From positions 1-28,300 of the IMG/VR virus record IMGVR_UViG_3300020578_000340: DNA of 28,300 nucleotides; one strand, written 5' to 3'. A model generated the notes under the pieces. That model did no database searches. It was not told the origin of the DNA and saw nothing but the letters and a program-made list of their open reading frames with translations. This DNA is from a virus. The position numbers were made by a program, and so were the translations under genes. Below are positions 5,507-12,612 of the stretch, piece by piece (positions within the stretch are counted from its first letter, which is position 1; each line of letters opens with the position of its first letter).

Positions 5507-6463
5507 TTATTTGCCTTTCTTGTTGATAATCCGCATCGTCCGATACGAGGCGGTGATTTTGGTGAACTCTTTGGCGAGGTCGGGGTGCGCTTTCTCAAAC
5601 GCCTTGGCGTCAAATGCTTCCCTCCCAGCGGTTTCTTTCCACGAGACGACAGGCTCACCGTGGAACAGTCCAACGGTCGCATCCAGCATCGTCTTGGCGA
5701 GCGCGTCCTTTGCCAGTTTCTCCGCTTTCTCCGCATCGGTCTTGGTGCGACGAGCGTTCTCCAGTTCAATCACCCAGCGCATCATGTCGTCATCCAACGC
5801 GACTTCCTTGTCGGTCGCCTTGAAGTAGGTGGCAATCTGCTCGGCGTCCAGTTCGGCGATGAACTCGTCCTGTTTCTCGCCACTGTCCACCAGTTGACCG
5901 AACCGTTCGGTCTCCTCAACGATGAACTGTCTCGCATCGGGGTTGTCCTTCAACTCCACGACGACAATGTTCTGGCGTTTGTCCAACACCGCGAAGATGA
6001 CGGGCACTCCGCCGAGCACCTCGGACTGTGCCCAACCCTGCACACACCAGTCTTGGGGCAAATCGTCCGAGTCCTCAATCGTGTGCGCGGTCGTGGTCTT
6101 GACCTCCACAATCATGCTCGGGTTCTCCTGCTCGTCGGCAGGCAAACCGTCCAACGAAACCATCAGGCGACCCTTGAGGTACTGCCATGCAGGCGTCACC
6201 AACTCCCTCCCGAGCACCCGACCAGCCTCGCCAAGAATCGGTGCCTCAAAGATGTTTCCTCGTCGCATCGCGGGCGTCTCTTCCTTGAGGACTGGTGGCG
6301 TCAACTTGTCAAAAAACAACTCGCCCCTTGTCCGCCACGGCGACACACCCAACAATGCTGGGACATCGGAGGCGCCGAACACACAACGCCCCTCCCATTT
6401 CCACCTGTTGTTGAGCCACGGAATCGTGCCGTGAATCGGTTTCGGAATCATCCTGTAGGTCAT
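5507..6463 (-). CDS. YqaJ/lambda-exonuclease-type viral recombinase
   Basis: A 318-residue protein. GASDVPALLGVSPW (30-43), RRGNIFEAP (68-76), SLDG with D105 and VEVKTTT with E120 and K122 form the PD-(D/E)XK core of YqaJ exonucleases; WCVQGWAQSEVLG (139-151) is the conserved Q-x-Q-like helix. The C-terminal third is a charged helical part with AFEKAHPDLAKEFTK, common in phage members. It degrades one strand from double-strand ends and hands the other to the annealing protein encoded just after it. The ATG at 6463 overlaps the preceding stop (ATGA). Length and motif order match the family, and no key residue appears missing. Confidence 0.9.
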   Translation of the reverse strand: MTYRMIPKPIHGTIPWLNNRWKWEGRCVFGASDVPALLGVSPWRTRGELFFDKLTPPVLKEETPAMRRGNIFEAPILGEAGRVLGRELVTPAWQYLKGRLMVSLDGLPADEQENPSMIVEVKTTTAHTIEDSDDLPQDWCVQGWAQSEVLGGVPVIFAVLDKRQNIVVVELKDNPDARQFIVEETERFGQLVDSGEKQDEFIAELDAEQIATYFKATDKEVALDDDMMRWVIELENARRTKTDAEKAEKLAKDALAKTMLDATVGLFHGEPVVSWKETAGREAFDAKAFEKAHPDLAKEFTKITASYRTMRIINKKGK

Positions 6464-6783
6464 GCTGGTGCTCCTTCGTTGTCGTGCTCCACATTGCCGA
6501 AGGGGTGTAACACGGTTTGGTACTCGTCTTTTTTTAGGAAACGGCGGGGCGTAAAAAAGTCAATCTTTTCACGGATTTTGTACGGTTTGCGAAGCGGATA
6601 GAAAGTCACGCGAACGCTCGTCGGTACGCATTGCTCCATCCAATCCATCGCTTCCTTGCCGCCGTTGAACGGTCCGAACAGCACCAAATCTTGGTCGGGT
6701 TGCGACACATAGGCGACCATCACCGTGTTGTCGTACTCGCGAACGAACTGCTCGCGCTTGTCCAAATAATCTGACCACTCCAT
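6460..6783 (-). CDS. Hypothetical protein ahead of recombination genes
   Basis: A 107-residue soluble-looking protein (starts MEWSDYLDKREQFVREYDNT) with aromatic beta stretches (VMVAYVSQPDQDLVLFGPFN) and a basic middle (PLRKPYKIREKIDF). I recognise no family. It is the first gene behind promoter 6810-6838, has GGAGG four bases before its ATG, and overlaps the exonuclease start by ATGA, so it opens the exonuclease/ERF unit and may be a recombination accessory factor; that role is inferred from position only. Confidence 0.6.
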   Translation of the reverse strand: MEWSDYLDKREQFVREYDNTVMVAYVSQPDQDLVLFGPFNGGKEAMDWMEQCVPTSVRVTFYPLRKPYKIREKIDFFTPRRFLKKDEYQTVLHPFGNVEHDNEGAPA

Positions 6784-6809
6784 AAACCCTCCTCTAGTCG
6801 TTGCCTTAC

Positions 6810-6838
6810 ATCATAGGACAGTTATGGCAACAATGCAA
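6810..6838 (-). promoter_or_regulatory. Sigma70-type promoter for the recombination genes
   Basis: On the minus strand TTGCAT (6833-6838), 17 bp and TATGAT (6810-6815). It lies over the last codons of the upstream 97-residue gene; the -10 overlaps that gene's stop. A short leader with GGAGG follows. It lacks the GGGGCA-N4-GGGG spacer of P1-P3, so it belongs to another class. Confidence 0.5.
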
Positions 6839-7104
6839 CTCCTCGGAATCACTTGCACTTGACTCATTTGGTTGTGCTCAAAGTCAATCGTCCCAGCCAT
6901 CACGACAGCCTTATCGTTCGCATGAACCAAGTACCCCATCGTGTTCATCGCTATCGGCATGGTGTCATCGTCCTCACCGAACGGGAACTCAATCCACACC
7001 TGCTGATGCTCCCAAGTGTCGTACCAAACGATGATGCACGCCCTCGCCACCTTCTTGATGTCGTCGCCGACCAACGAATCAAATAGCGCTGAATACTCGT
7101 CCAC
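6811..7104 (-). CDS. Conserved small phage protein, unknown function
   Basis: A 97-residue protein with a beta-rich pattern: WYDTWEHQQVWIEF, then a turn with acidic residues, MGYLVHANDKAVVMAG and VIPRSCIVAITVL at the end. The GYLV...VV.A...IPR.CI pattern is one I recall from small phage proteins without a role. GTG at 7104 is the only suitable start, 26 bp inside the metallophosphoesterase gene, with a purine-rich stretch before it. The N-terminal part (DDIKKVARACIIVWYD) may be helical. Its end contains the promoter for the recombination genes. Confidence 0.65.
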   Translation of the reverse strand: MDEYSALFDSLVGDDIKKVARACIIVWYDTWEHQQVWIEFPFGEDDDTMPIAMNTMGYLVHANDKAVVMAGTIDFEHNQMSQVQVIPRSCIVAITVL

Positions 7105-8230
7105 GATAAACCGCCTCTCCGTTGATTATGGGAATAATCTCGTAAGTCCACCGACCGCTCGGTAACTCGGTCACGACAGCCAAACCTTGTTGCCACGACT
7201 CAAACCGTTGAATCGGCATACCGACATCATCCACGCCAGACTTCGTGGACGGCACCGCCCCATCCACCCGACACAAACAACCTGGGGAGAAAGCCACCAC
7301 CTGTTCCATCGCATCAGCGACCTCGTAGGTTTCCGAGTGCACCGAAATCCTGTGGATGTGACCCTGAACGAACGACTGGCGTTCGTGCTTGGCGACCTTC
7401 GCGACATCCAACCGCTCACCGTGGATGGCGTACAAGGGCGTCTGACCACCCCCGCCCGCGGCAATCCTGTATCTGGACGCTGGATAAGCACCGAGATAAG
7501 ACACCTTCAACTCGCCCAACCGCAACAGGAACGGCAAGGACAGCACAGGGAAACTGTCGGGCAGGTTGGCTTGCCTGAGTCGCATCGCCGCCATAGCGTT
7601 CCGAGCAACGGCTTTCGGCAATCGGTCGTCGTGGTTGCCGCCAAGCAACACCATCGTCGCCTCCTCGCCGACGACCGCCCGCTGTTCAGCCAAGAATCGG
7701 TGCGCCCTATCCACCGATGGTTGGGTTGTCAGAACGAACTCGGGGAGCACGAGGAACTTGGACGACCATTCGGGGAGGTCAATGAAATCGCCGAGGTTGA
7801 CCACGACATCAGGTTTGATGAATCGCATCAACTGGAGTGCGACGCTCATCGCTTTCTCGTCGTGCATCGGCACCATCGCGTCATCCGACATCCGCCTGAA
7901 CCCGATTTGCGGGTCAGGCAACACCACCGTCACTTTCAGGTCGGTTGTCTTTGGTTTGCTCGCTATCGGGCGGACGATGGTGGGGGCGGCTTGCTGAACT
8001 ACGGGATACTGGGGCGCCTCCTCCCAAGCGGGCGAGAGCACCACGGAAGCCAAATCCACCATCTCCGCTTCGCCCTCGGTGTTCTTGAGGAACCCCTGCC
8101 ATACGCTCAGTTTTTGGATTCGCCCGATGTCGTCAACATCTATCCCCGAGCGTTCCAACAGGGCGATGAGTTTCCCGAGTTTGTCTTTCTTCGTCAACTG
8201 CGATTGTGACAACTCATCCGACAAAGTCAT
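7079..8230 (-). CDS. Metallophosphoesterase
   Basis: A 383-residue calcineurin-like phosphoesterase. Metal-binding motifs appear in order: PDPQIG at 105-110 (D106, with Q108 where most families have H), NLGDFID at 145-151 (G147, D148, D151), GGNHDDR at 197-203, H270 in IHGE and GHIHR at 290-294. The first 95 residues are a helical, charged region not needed for catalysis. Such enzymes hydrolyse phosphodiesters of nucleotides or nucleic acids; substrate and role in this phage are unknown. Start at 8230 overlaps the previous stop (ATGA); the longer reading frame to 8326 lies inside the upstream gene. Q for H in motif one occurs in other phage members. Confidence 0.85.
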   Translation of the reverse strand: MTLSDELSQSQLTKKDKLGKLIALLERSGIDVDDIGRIQKLSVWQGFLKNTEGEAEMVDLASVVLSPAWEEAPQYPVVQQAAPTIVRPIASKPKTTDLKVTVVLPDPQIGFRRMSDDAMVPMHDEKAMSVALQLMRFIKPDVVVNLGDFIDLPEWSSKFLVLPEFVLTTQPSVDRAHRFLAEQRAVVGEEATMVLLGGNHDDRLPKAVARNAMAAMRLRQANLPDSFPVLSLPFLLRLGELKVSYLGAYPASRYRIAAGGGGQTPLYAIHGERLDVAKVAKHERQSFVQGHIHRISVHSETYEVADAMEQVVAFSPGCLCRVDGAVPSTKSGVDDVGMPIQRFESWQQGLAVVTELPSGRWTYEIIPIINGEAVYRGRVFSAI

Positions 8231-8526
8231 TTCGCATCCGCCTGACCGTGCATGTACGCCATGTAGTGGCGAATCTGGTTTTTGCTGATGGGATGACCGT
8301 GTTTGGTGAGGGTTTCCGCGAGCCACCTGTACGAGTAGGTGTGGGTTGCCCGTAACGACTTGTCAGCATTTTTCTCCGCCATGCGCTCCAACACTTGCAT
8401 CAGGAGGGCACGCTCCGACGACTCCAACGATTCCAAGATTTGGTGCATACGGTGGCGCATGTTCGCATGAACGAACCCGCTCAACTCGGCGCTCAACGCC
8501 GACTCAACCCTCTTTGATTGTGGCAC
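8227..8526 (-). CDS. Small HTH-like DNA-binding protein
   Basis: A 99-residue helical protein. The first 55 residues are amphipathic helices (ALSAELSGFVHANMRHRMHQ, ALLMQVLERM), then a possible HTH at 65-95 (YSYRWLAETLTKHGHPISKN, followed by QIRHYM). I infer a DNA-binding or transcription-linked role, possibly of the terminase-small-subunit or antiterminator kind; no family is certain. GTG at 8526 has GGAGG four bases before it. It is coupled by ATGA to the metallophosphoesterase and is the first gene after the lysis cluster. Confidence 0.6.
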   Translation of the reverse strand: MPQSKRVESALSAELSGFVHANMRHRMHQILESLESSERALLMQVLERMAEKNADKSLRATHTYSYRWLAETLTKHGHPISKNQIRHYMAYMHGQADAK

Positions 8527-8550
8527 GGCGCCTCCTCGGTAGAGGGAACT

Positions 8551-8775
8551 TTACACGACACCCCGAGCGTGGTCGGTGATGTGTTGGTCAACCTTGGTTT
8601 CCACCTTGTCAACCATCACCTCCACCCTGTCCACGGATTCCATCAGATTGTCCAGTTTGGTCTGCACGACCCCGTGGTCTGTCCGTTGCTCTCTGCGACC
8701 GCTGACAACCTGTTGAAGCACCACCCCGAAAGCGGCGATAACAGCCGTGATGACGGTGGCGACCCCCATGTCCAT
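8551..8775 (-). CDS. Membrane protein with C-terminal coiled coil, holin/DUF2746-like
   Basis: A 74-residue protein with one transmembrane segment (VATVITAVIAAFGVVLQQVV, about residues 5-24), a short basic turn (SGRREQR) and a heptad-like coiled coil (LDNLMESVDRVEVMVDKVET). This layout matches small phage membrane proteins placed after the endolysin, which are often called holin-like or DUF2746. It lies four bases after the M15 endolysin stop, so it may be a second holin or a spanin-like/antiholin partner of the holin candidate upstream. ATG at 8775 is preferred over ATG at 8769; a longer open frame upstream overlaps the endolysin gene in another frame and has no support. Confidence 0.6.
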   Translation of the reverse strand: MDMGVATVITAVIAAFGVVLQQVVSGRREQRTDHGVVQTKLDNLMESVDRVEVMVDKVETKVDQHITDHARGVV

Positions 8776-8779
8776 CGCA

Positions 8780-9289
8780 TCACGCCTTGCCCGCAAGATG
8801 CGTAAAGAAAACGATGTGCCACGGCTCGCGGTCCATTTCGTGACAGAATCCGTAATCAAGTTCGTGCGCCATAAGCCAGTCAAGGATTATGCCAGAAGCG
8901 TTCGCCACATCACACGCCAAACCGAGGTTGTGCCAACTCTTCCCTGGGGTCGCCAAATCCGCCAGTTTCTCCGATTTCTTGTACCACTTCACGCCGTCCC
9001 AAGTCCGCGTGGACGCCCCGACAATCGGCTCGGTTTGATACCTTTGCCTGAAAGCCCGTGCCTGCATTTCATACGACCTGTAAGTGTCACCAGTTGAAGT
9101 CGGTTTGAGCACCACCCCGTCAGCGCGTGCGGCGAGTCGCATCGCGCCCCAAGCCTTAGCGGCTTCCAAATACAACTTGCCATACGGTTTGATTGGCGCC
9201 AAGAGTGTCTCGGGCACGAAACCGTGCCTCACCCCTTTGAGGGGCTGGGGGACGACAATCTTCCGCTTTGGCAACGCCAAGCGGGTCAT
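8780..9289 (-). CDS. Endolysin, M15 (VanY-type) D-Ala-D-Ala carboxypeptidase-like
   Basis: A 169-residue peptidase. Zinc site: SWHNLGLACDV at 118-128 supplies H120 and D127, and EPWHI at 155-159 supplies catalytic E155 and H158; the SxHxxGxAxD and ExxH-type signatures of M15B/C enzymes are complete. R71 and nearby SYEMQARAF match the conserved arginine region. It has no signal peptide or wall-binding domain, so it is a single-domain lytic enzyme needing a holin, which fits the holin-like genes on both sides. It cuts peptide cross-links or stems of peptidoglycan. ATG at 9289 lies two bases after the upstream stop. Confidence 0.9.
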   Translation of the reverse strand: MTRLALPKRKIVVPQPLKGVRHGFVPETLLAPIKPYGKLYLEAAKAWGAMRLAARADGVVLKPTSTGDTYRSYEMQARAFRQRYQTEPIVGASTRTWDGVKWYKKSEKLADLATPGKSWHNLGLACDVANASGIILDWLMAHELDYGFCHEMDREPWHIVFFTHLAGKA

Positions 9290-9291
9290 CG

Positions 9292-9549
9292 TTACTTCGC
9301 CGAAGGTTTCTTGGTTGCCTTTGCGACCTTGACGGGTTTTGCCACTTCTTTCATGCGCCCGAACCTGTAGTCGGTGGGGTCAAGCCAAGTGATGACAAGC
9401 GGGATAATCGCCGCGACACCCGCTTTGACAATCGCATCAAAGTCGGTTTCTCCACTCAACCAGAGGGCTGTGGTCGCGGCAAGAAACACTTTCGCCCACG
9501 ACTTCAGCATGTCCTGATGTTCTTTTTTCAAGGATTTCCAAGCGTTCAT
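9292..9549 (-). CDS. Holin-like small membrane protein
   Basis: An 85-residue protein with a charged N-terminus (MNAWKSLKKEHQDMLKSW), two hydrophobic segments (VFLAATTALWL at about 21-31 and VKAGVAAIIPLVITWL at about 41-56) joined by a short acidic turn, and a basic Lys/Ala/Pro tail (PVKVAKATKKPSAK). This is the usual layout of a class II holin, forming the lesion that lets the M15 endolysin reach the wall. ATG at 9549 has AGGAGA five bases upstream; longer starts lie outside the ribosome-binding context. It is immediately upstream of the endolysin. Holins diverge quickly, so the call rests on topology and position. Confidence 0.75.
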   Translation of the reverse strand: MNAWKSLKKEHQDMLKSWAKVFLAATTALWLSGETDFDAIVKAGVAAIIPLVITWLDPTDYRFGRMKEVAKPVKVAKATKKPSAK

Positions 9550-9615
9550 GGTCGTCTCCTGTGTCGGACACAACACTAAAACGCCACACCGAATCCGTGA
9601 ATCAACCCCCGTTGA

Positions 9616-9759
9616 CTACCCAAGGATGTCGTTATCCAAGATGCCTTTTGCTGGGTCATCCAGCGTCAACACCTGCTGGAGTTGTGCAAAAAAATCTTGT
9701 AACGCATTGGCGCTCAAACCGAGCAATCCGATAACAATGCCTACACCAACGAACGGCAT
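9616..9759 (-). CDS. 47-residue hydrophobic small protein
   Basis: A short reading frame of 47 residues: MPFVGVGIVIGLLGLSANAL at the N-terminus, a helical middle (QDFFAQLQQVLTLDDPAK) and an end reading GILDNDILG. The first 20 residues could be one transmembrane helix or a signal peptide with a small-residue ANA site. It starts three bases after the stop of the spike base-like gene, in the usual spacing here, which supports it being real. It could be a minor virion protein, a pinholin or a lysis regulator; no family is recognised. Confidence 0.55.
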   Translation of the reverse strand: MPFVGVGIVIGLLGLSANALQDFFAQLQQVLTLDDPAKGILDNDILG

Positions 9760-9762
9760 GTT

Positions 9763-10032
9763 CTACCAAAGCGCCACAATGTCATCTGCGGTCGTATCGC
9801 TCGCGAAAACCACTTTCACGCGAAGCGGCAAAGTAGTACCAGTTGGCACCGCAACGAAAACGACCGTTCCGCTGTCTTGCATTGTCACCTTTACATCGCC
9901 ACCAGTCCCGACATACAGTGCACGAGTAACATACGGCAGTTCGTTCGTGTTGTGCGGTGTCACCACCACGGCGTTAGTGATTGGACTGTAGTTCTCCTGC
10001 CTCTCTTTTGCAAAAATGTCCTCTGCTGGCAT
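9763..10032 (-). CDS. Spike base-like virion protein (GTA Rcc01079-like)
   Basis: An 89-residue beta-rich protein with the pattern ALYVGTGGDVKVTMQDSGTV, FVAVPTGTTLPLRVKVV and a C-terminal TTADDIVALW. This closely resembles the small proteins known from the gene transfer agent head spike base (Rcc01079) and many environmental phages. It probably forms oligomers that attach a spike or fibre to the virion. It follows the adhesin gene pairs, and its N-terminus (PAEDIFAKERQENYSPITNA) may be the flexible link. The family resemblance is from memory of the motif; its exact place on this virion is unknown. Confidence 0.65.
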   Translation of the reverse strand: MPAEDIFAKERQENYSPITNAVVVTPHNTNELPYVTRALYVGTGGDVKVTMQDSGTVVFVAVPTGTTLPLRVKVVFASDTTADDIVALW

Positions 10033-10035
10033 GAT

Positions 10036-10260
10036 TTACTCGCTTTCTTCTTCAACTGTCGGTGCGACGAATACATCGTTCACCGCATCATAGAGCCAGC
10101 CCTTGCCGCAGTAGCCACGACCTGAACCGTCTTGGAAACACTCAACCCACAGTTCGCTGTCGCCGTAGCGTTCAGGATTAGCGACTAAGAAATCCCACGC
10201 AACGACACGAACATCGGTGACGATGCCGCTCTCAACCTTTGCGTAAGTCGGTGCGCTCAT
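10036..10260 (-). CDS. Small tail-fibre accessory protein (copy 2)
   Basis: A 74-residue protein. Its N-terminal AKVESGIVTDVRVVAWDFL and C-terminal GWLYDAVNDVFVAP match the shape of the 78-residue gene at 11114-11350 (AKIENGVVREVIVVGNDN and IGDIWNGEQFV), and of a widespread phage family with a K-I-x-N-G-x-V-x-x-V start and YAGIG-like middle. Members are virion or fibre-associated. It overlaps the glycine-rich adhesin gene by ATGA, forming the second of two adhesin-accessory pairs; a chaperone or cap role for the adhesin is inferred. The C-terminus is acidic (EEESE). Confidence 0.65.
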   Translation of the reverse strand: MSAPTYAKVESGIVTDVRVVAWDFLVANPERYGDSELWVECFQDGSGRGYCGKGWLYDAVNDVFVAPTVEEESE

Positions 10261-11117
10261 ACCTTGAACCTGACCCATACTTTGCCTGCCGCACCAGCAC
10301 CACCGTTAGAAGCATCGCCTGTTCCGCCACCGCCTGAGCCTGCCGTAGTTGCCGCATTACCCGTACCGCTCGTCTTGCCTGCCACACCACCCGTTCCTGC
10401 CGCACCGCCTGTGCCTGACGCACCGCCCCCACCACCTGCGGCGATGTTGTCGGTGCTTCCGCTAGTTCCCCACGACGACACATCTTGACCGTTGCCACCT
10501 GAGCCGCCTGTCGTGCCAACCGCACTTCCACCAACCGACCCATAACCGCCACCGCCACCTGCGCCAGAAGCACTAGACGAGAGACCGCCATCGTTGCCGA
10601 ATGTTTCATCAACGCTTACACCGTTGTAGCCAAAAGTACTTGTTATTGAACTGCCGCCGCCTGAGCCGCCATCGCCGCCACGAATCTGATACAGACTGGT
10701 GAACTGACATCTTGCGCCGTGTCCACCACCGCAAGCCGAAATGATGTTGCCGATGTACGACGCATCACCAGCCGTAGTGCTCGCACCGCCAGCACCTACA
10801 TCTACTGCGTAGGTAGCGGCATCAAGATAAATCGTTGTCGTCGCCGCATAGCCGACGAGCGCACCAGCACCACCACCGCCTGATGCTTCACCTGCCGACC
10901 CTTGACCTGCACCGCCGCCGCCGCCAACGAGCAACACATCAAACAGACCAGCCTTAGAAACAACAAGGTTGTCATCGCTACTGAAAGTCAGCACCGTGTA
11001 GTTCTGACCGCCGATAGTGCGTGACGCTGACGAGCCGCCTGTTGCTGTGCCGTAGCCCTGCACCACAATCGTGTCCGTTGTCTGCGATGACACATAGCCG
11101 AGATAAGAACGAGTCAT
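10257..11117 (-). CDS. Glycine-rich tail adhesin (copy 2)
   Basis: A 286-residue protein. Residues 1-20 contain LGYVSSQTTDTI, shared with the paralogue at 11350-12237. Then a beta domain (NYTVLTFSSDDNLVVSKAGL) leads into LLVGGGGGAG and a long glycine-rich region to the end, with many GGGG and GG-x-GG blocks, closing on GKVWVRFKV. Such domains form polyglycine-II helix sandwiches in phage adhesins such as S16 gp38, where exposed loops bind receptors. I infer a receptor-binding tip. The ATG at 11117 overlaps the stop of the accessory gene upstream. It contains no GATGCGA word, unlike the genes outside the fibre region. Confidence 0.75.
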   Translation of the reverse strand: MTRSYLGYVSSQTTDTIVVQGYGTATGGSSASRTIGGQNYTVLTFSSDDNLVVSKAGLFDVLLVGGGGGAGQGSAGEASGGGGAGALVGYAATTTIYLDAATYAVDVGAGGASTTAGDASYIGNIISACGGGHGARCQFTSLYQIRGGDGGSGGGSSITSTFGYNGVSVDETFGNDGGLSSSASGAGGGGGYGSVGGSAVGTTGGSGGNGQDVSSWGTSGSTDNIAAGGGGGASGTGGAAGTGGVAGKTSGTGNAATTAGSGGGGTGDASNGGAGAAGKVWVRFKV

Positions 11118-11350
11118 TCCGCCACCCCACTCACGAACTGTTCACCATTCCAAATGTCACCGATACCTGCGTACTTGCCTCTGTCTTGACCTTCAATCGG
11201 ATTTGAGTTGTACGAAGTCTGTACCCACTCGCCAGACAATCCGATGGATGCGATAAACGCCTTGCCTGCGGCTTCGGTTGGTGCATTGTCGTTGCCAACC
11301 ACGATGACTTCACGGACTACGCCGTTCTCTATCTTTGCGAAGTGTGCCAT
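11114..11350 (-). CDS. Small tail-fibre accessory protein (copy 1)
   Basis: A 78-residue member of a widespread phage virion family: MAHFAKIENGVVREVIVVGN, then GKAFIASIGLSGEWVQTSYN, then KYAGIGDIWNGEQFV. The K-I-x-N-G-x-V start, WVQTSYN and YAGIG motifs are the family marks. It sits between two glycine-rich adhesins, overlapping the first by TAATG and the second by ATGA. The related gene at 10036-10260 has lost the WVQTSYN element but keeps the ends. It is probably a fibre-associated or structural protein; whether it acts as a chaperone is not known. Confidence 0.7.
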   Translation of the reverse strand: MAHFAKIENGVVREVIVVGNDNAPTEAAGKAFIASIGLSGEWVQTSYNSNPIEGQDRGKYAGIGDIWNGEQFVSGVAE

Positions 11351-12237
11351 TACGCCACCGTCAAACTTCCTGAGCCGTTGAACTGAAAGTATGAGTAGCC
11401 GCCGCCAGCATCAAGTGGTGTCGCTGATGTTGCGCCCGATGCGCTCACCGTCAAACCTGTTGCGTCTGCGGTGAGATAACGAATGACTACTTGACCGCTT
11501 CCGCCGTTGCCGCCCGTGCTAGGGTCTGGAGTACCAGTTCCACCGCCACCGCCGCCACGATTTGCTATTGCGTCAGAGCCAGAAGCGTTGCTACCACCAT
11601 TCCCAGCATTCGTTCCAGCGGTTCCACCCGTACTAGAGCCGCCAGCACCACCGCCGCCAGAATACGAGATAGAAGAACCTGTGTAGTTATTCGTTGATGC
11701 CGCACCGCCAGCACCACCTGTCGTGCTAGACCCATTCCCACCGCCGCCGCCAGCACCGCCACCACCGCCAGCGTTGCTCGTGTTATTGTCGCTCGTTCCA
11801 CCGTTGTTCCCTTCACCTGAAACGCCTGCGCCAGCAGAAGCATTAGCCGCAAAACCGCCACCACCGCCGCCGCCCGAACCGCCGACCTGACCCTGACCGC
11901 CACGACCGTTATCTACGCTGCTGAGACCACCACCACCACCGCCATTGGCAGAACTAATGAACGATGACGCAGTTCCGTTCAAGCCGTTCTTACGAGCCGC
12001 ACCACCGCTTCCCGCCGCACCAACTTTGACCGTGTAGGTCGTCTTGCCGATTATTCCTGAGCCTGTAACGAAGCCACCAGCACCGCCGCCACCAGCCGCG
12101 GCACCGAAACCGCCACCGCCGCCGCCACCGCCACCACCGACTAGCAAGAACTCAACGCTCAGCGTCTGTGGCGAAACAGGAACGGTCTGCGTCGTCAGTG
12201 ACGACACATACCCAAGTTGGCGGCGAGCCGTAGCCAT
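11350..12237 (-). CDS. Glycine-rich tail adhesin (copy 1)
   Basis: A 295-residue protein starting MATARRQLGYVSSLTTQTVP, with the LGYVSS.TT anchor motif of the other copy. A short beta stretch with FLLVGGGGGGGGG leads to about 200 residues rich in glycine, serine and asparagine (GGGGGAGG blocks, many SSS/TGG turns), followed by a non-glycine end with VVIRYLTADATGLTVSASGA and YSYFQFNGSGSLTVA that may be a trimerising or tip domain. This suggests a polyglycine-II adhesin domain. The C-terminus differs from copy 2. It probably contacts the host surface. The start lies four bases after the preceding stop. Confidence 0.75.
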   Translation of the reverse strand: MATARRQLGYVSSLTTQTVPVSPQTLSVEFLLVGGGGGGGGGGFGAAAGGGGAGGFVTGSGIIGKTTYTVKVGAAGSGGAARKNGLNGTASSFISSANGGGGGGLSSVDNGRGGQGQVGGSGGGGGGGFAANASAGAGVSGEGNNGGTSDNNTSNAGGGGGAGGGGGNGSSTTGGAGGAASTNNYTGSSISYSGGGGAGGSSTGGTAGTNAGNGGSNASGSDAIANRGGGGGGTGTPDPSTGGNGGSGQVVIRYLTADATGLTVSASGATSATPLDAGGGYSYFQFNGSGSLTVA

Positions 12238-12240
12238 CGG

Positions 12241-12603
12241 TTACGCCGTGATTCGGTTCACGAATCCGTGAATGGTGATGACATTCGCCGTTGCCGCAAA
12301 CGCACGAATGACGAGCGCAGTGGCATTGCCTTTCAGGACAAGACCTGGAGATACCGTCACAAGTCCTGCTTCTGGCTGAACGGTGAGTTCAATCAAGTCG
12401 TCAGGTGAAGTCGTGCCACCCCACTCAATCGTCAGTTTCACCGACGATGCTGAAGTGTTCATCGCATACAGCCACACCTCATCAAAGGTCGTAGCAGTCG
12501 TATCGCCTGTGTGAATCGTCGTGCCAGCCGTAGCGGTGGCGGCAACCTTGATGCCCCGACCATCCGTGGATGACTCAAGTTTTCTCTTTGCAAATGTTGC
12601 CAT
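12241..12603 (-). CDS. Beta-rich virion protein, fibre region
   Basis: A 120-residue beta-rich protein with the pattern MATFAKRKLESSTDGRGIKV, then TTFDEVWLYAMNTSASSVKL, IEWGGTTSPDDLIELTVQPE and VIRAFAATANVITIHGFVNR. I recall this small family from many environmental phages, always beside fibre genes, without a defined role. It is probably a structural capsid- or tail-decorating protein with a jelly-roll or Ig-like fold. Start at 12603 has GGAGTT upstream. It is the junction between the tail hub genes and the adhesin pairs. Confidence 0.65.
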   Translation of the reverse strand: MATFAKRKLESSTDGRGIKVAATATAGTTIHTGDTTATTFDEVWLYAMNTSASSVKLTIEWGGTTSPDDLIELTVQPEAGLVTVSPGLVLKGNATALVIRAFAATANVITIHGFVNRITA

Positions 12604-12612
12604 TGTGAACTC

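Noticed and set aside
5585-8209. Long plus-strand frames (338 and 340 codons) opposite the exonuclease and the metallophosphoesterase
   Set aside because: Both are in antisense register to well-supported genes and have no recognisable motifs or ribosome sites.
9550-9615. TTGATT/TTTAGT promoter before the holin-like gene
   Set aside because: The 19-bp spacer and poor -10 make it unconvincing; the gap shows only small hairpins.
10261-12170. Repetitive GCCACCGCC-type DNA as a possible CRISPR or VNTR array
   Set aside because: The repetition follows glycine codons of two adhesin genes; there are no regular repeats and spacers.
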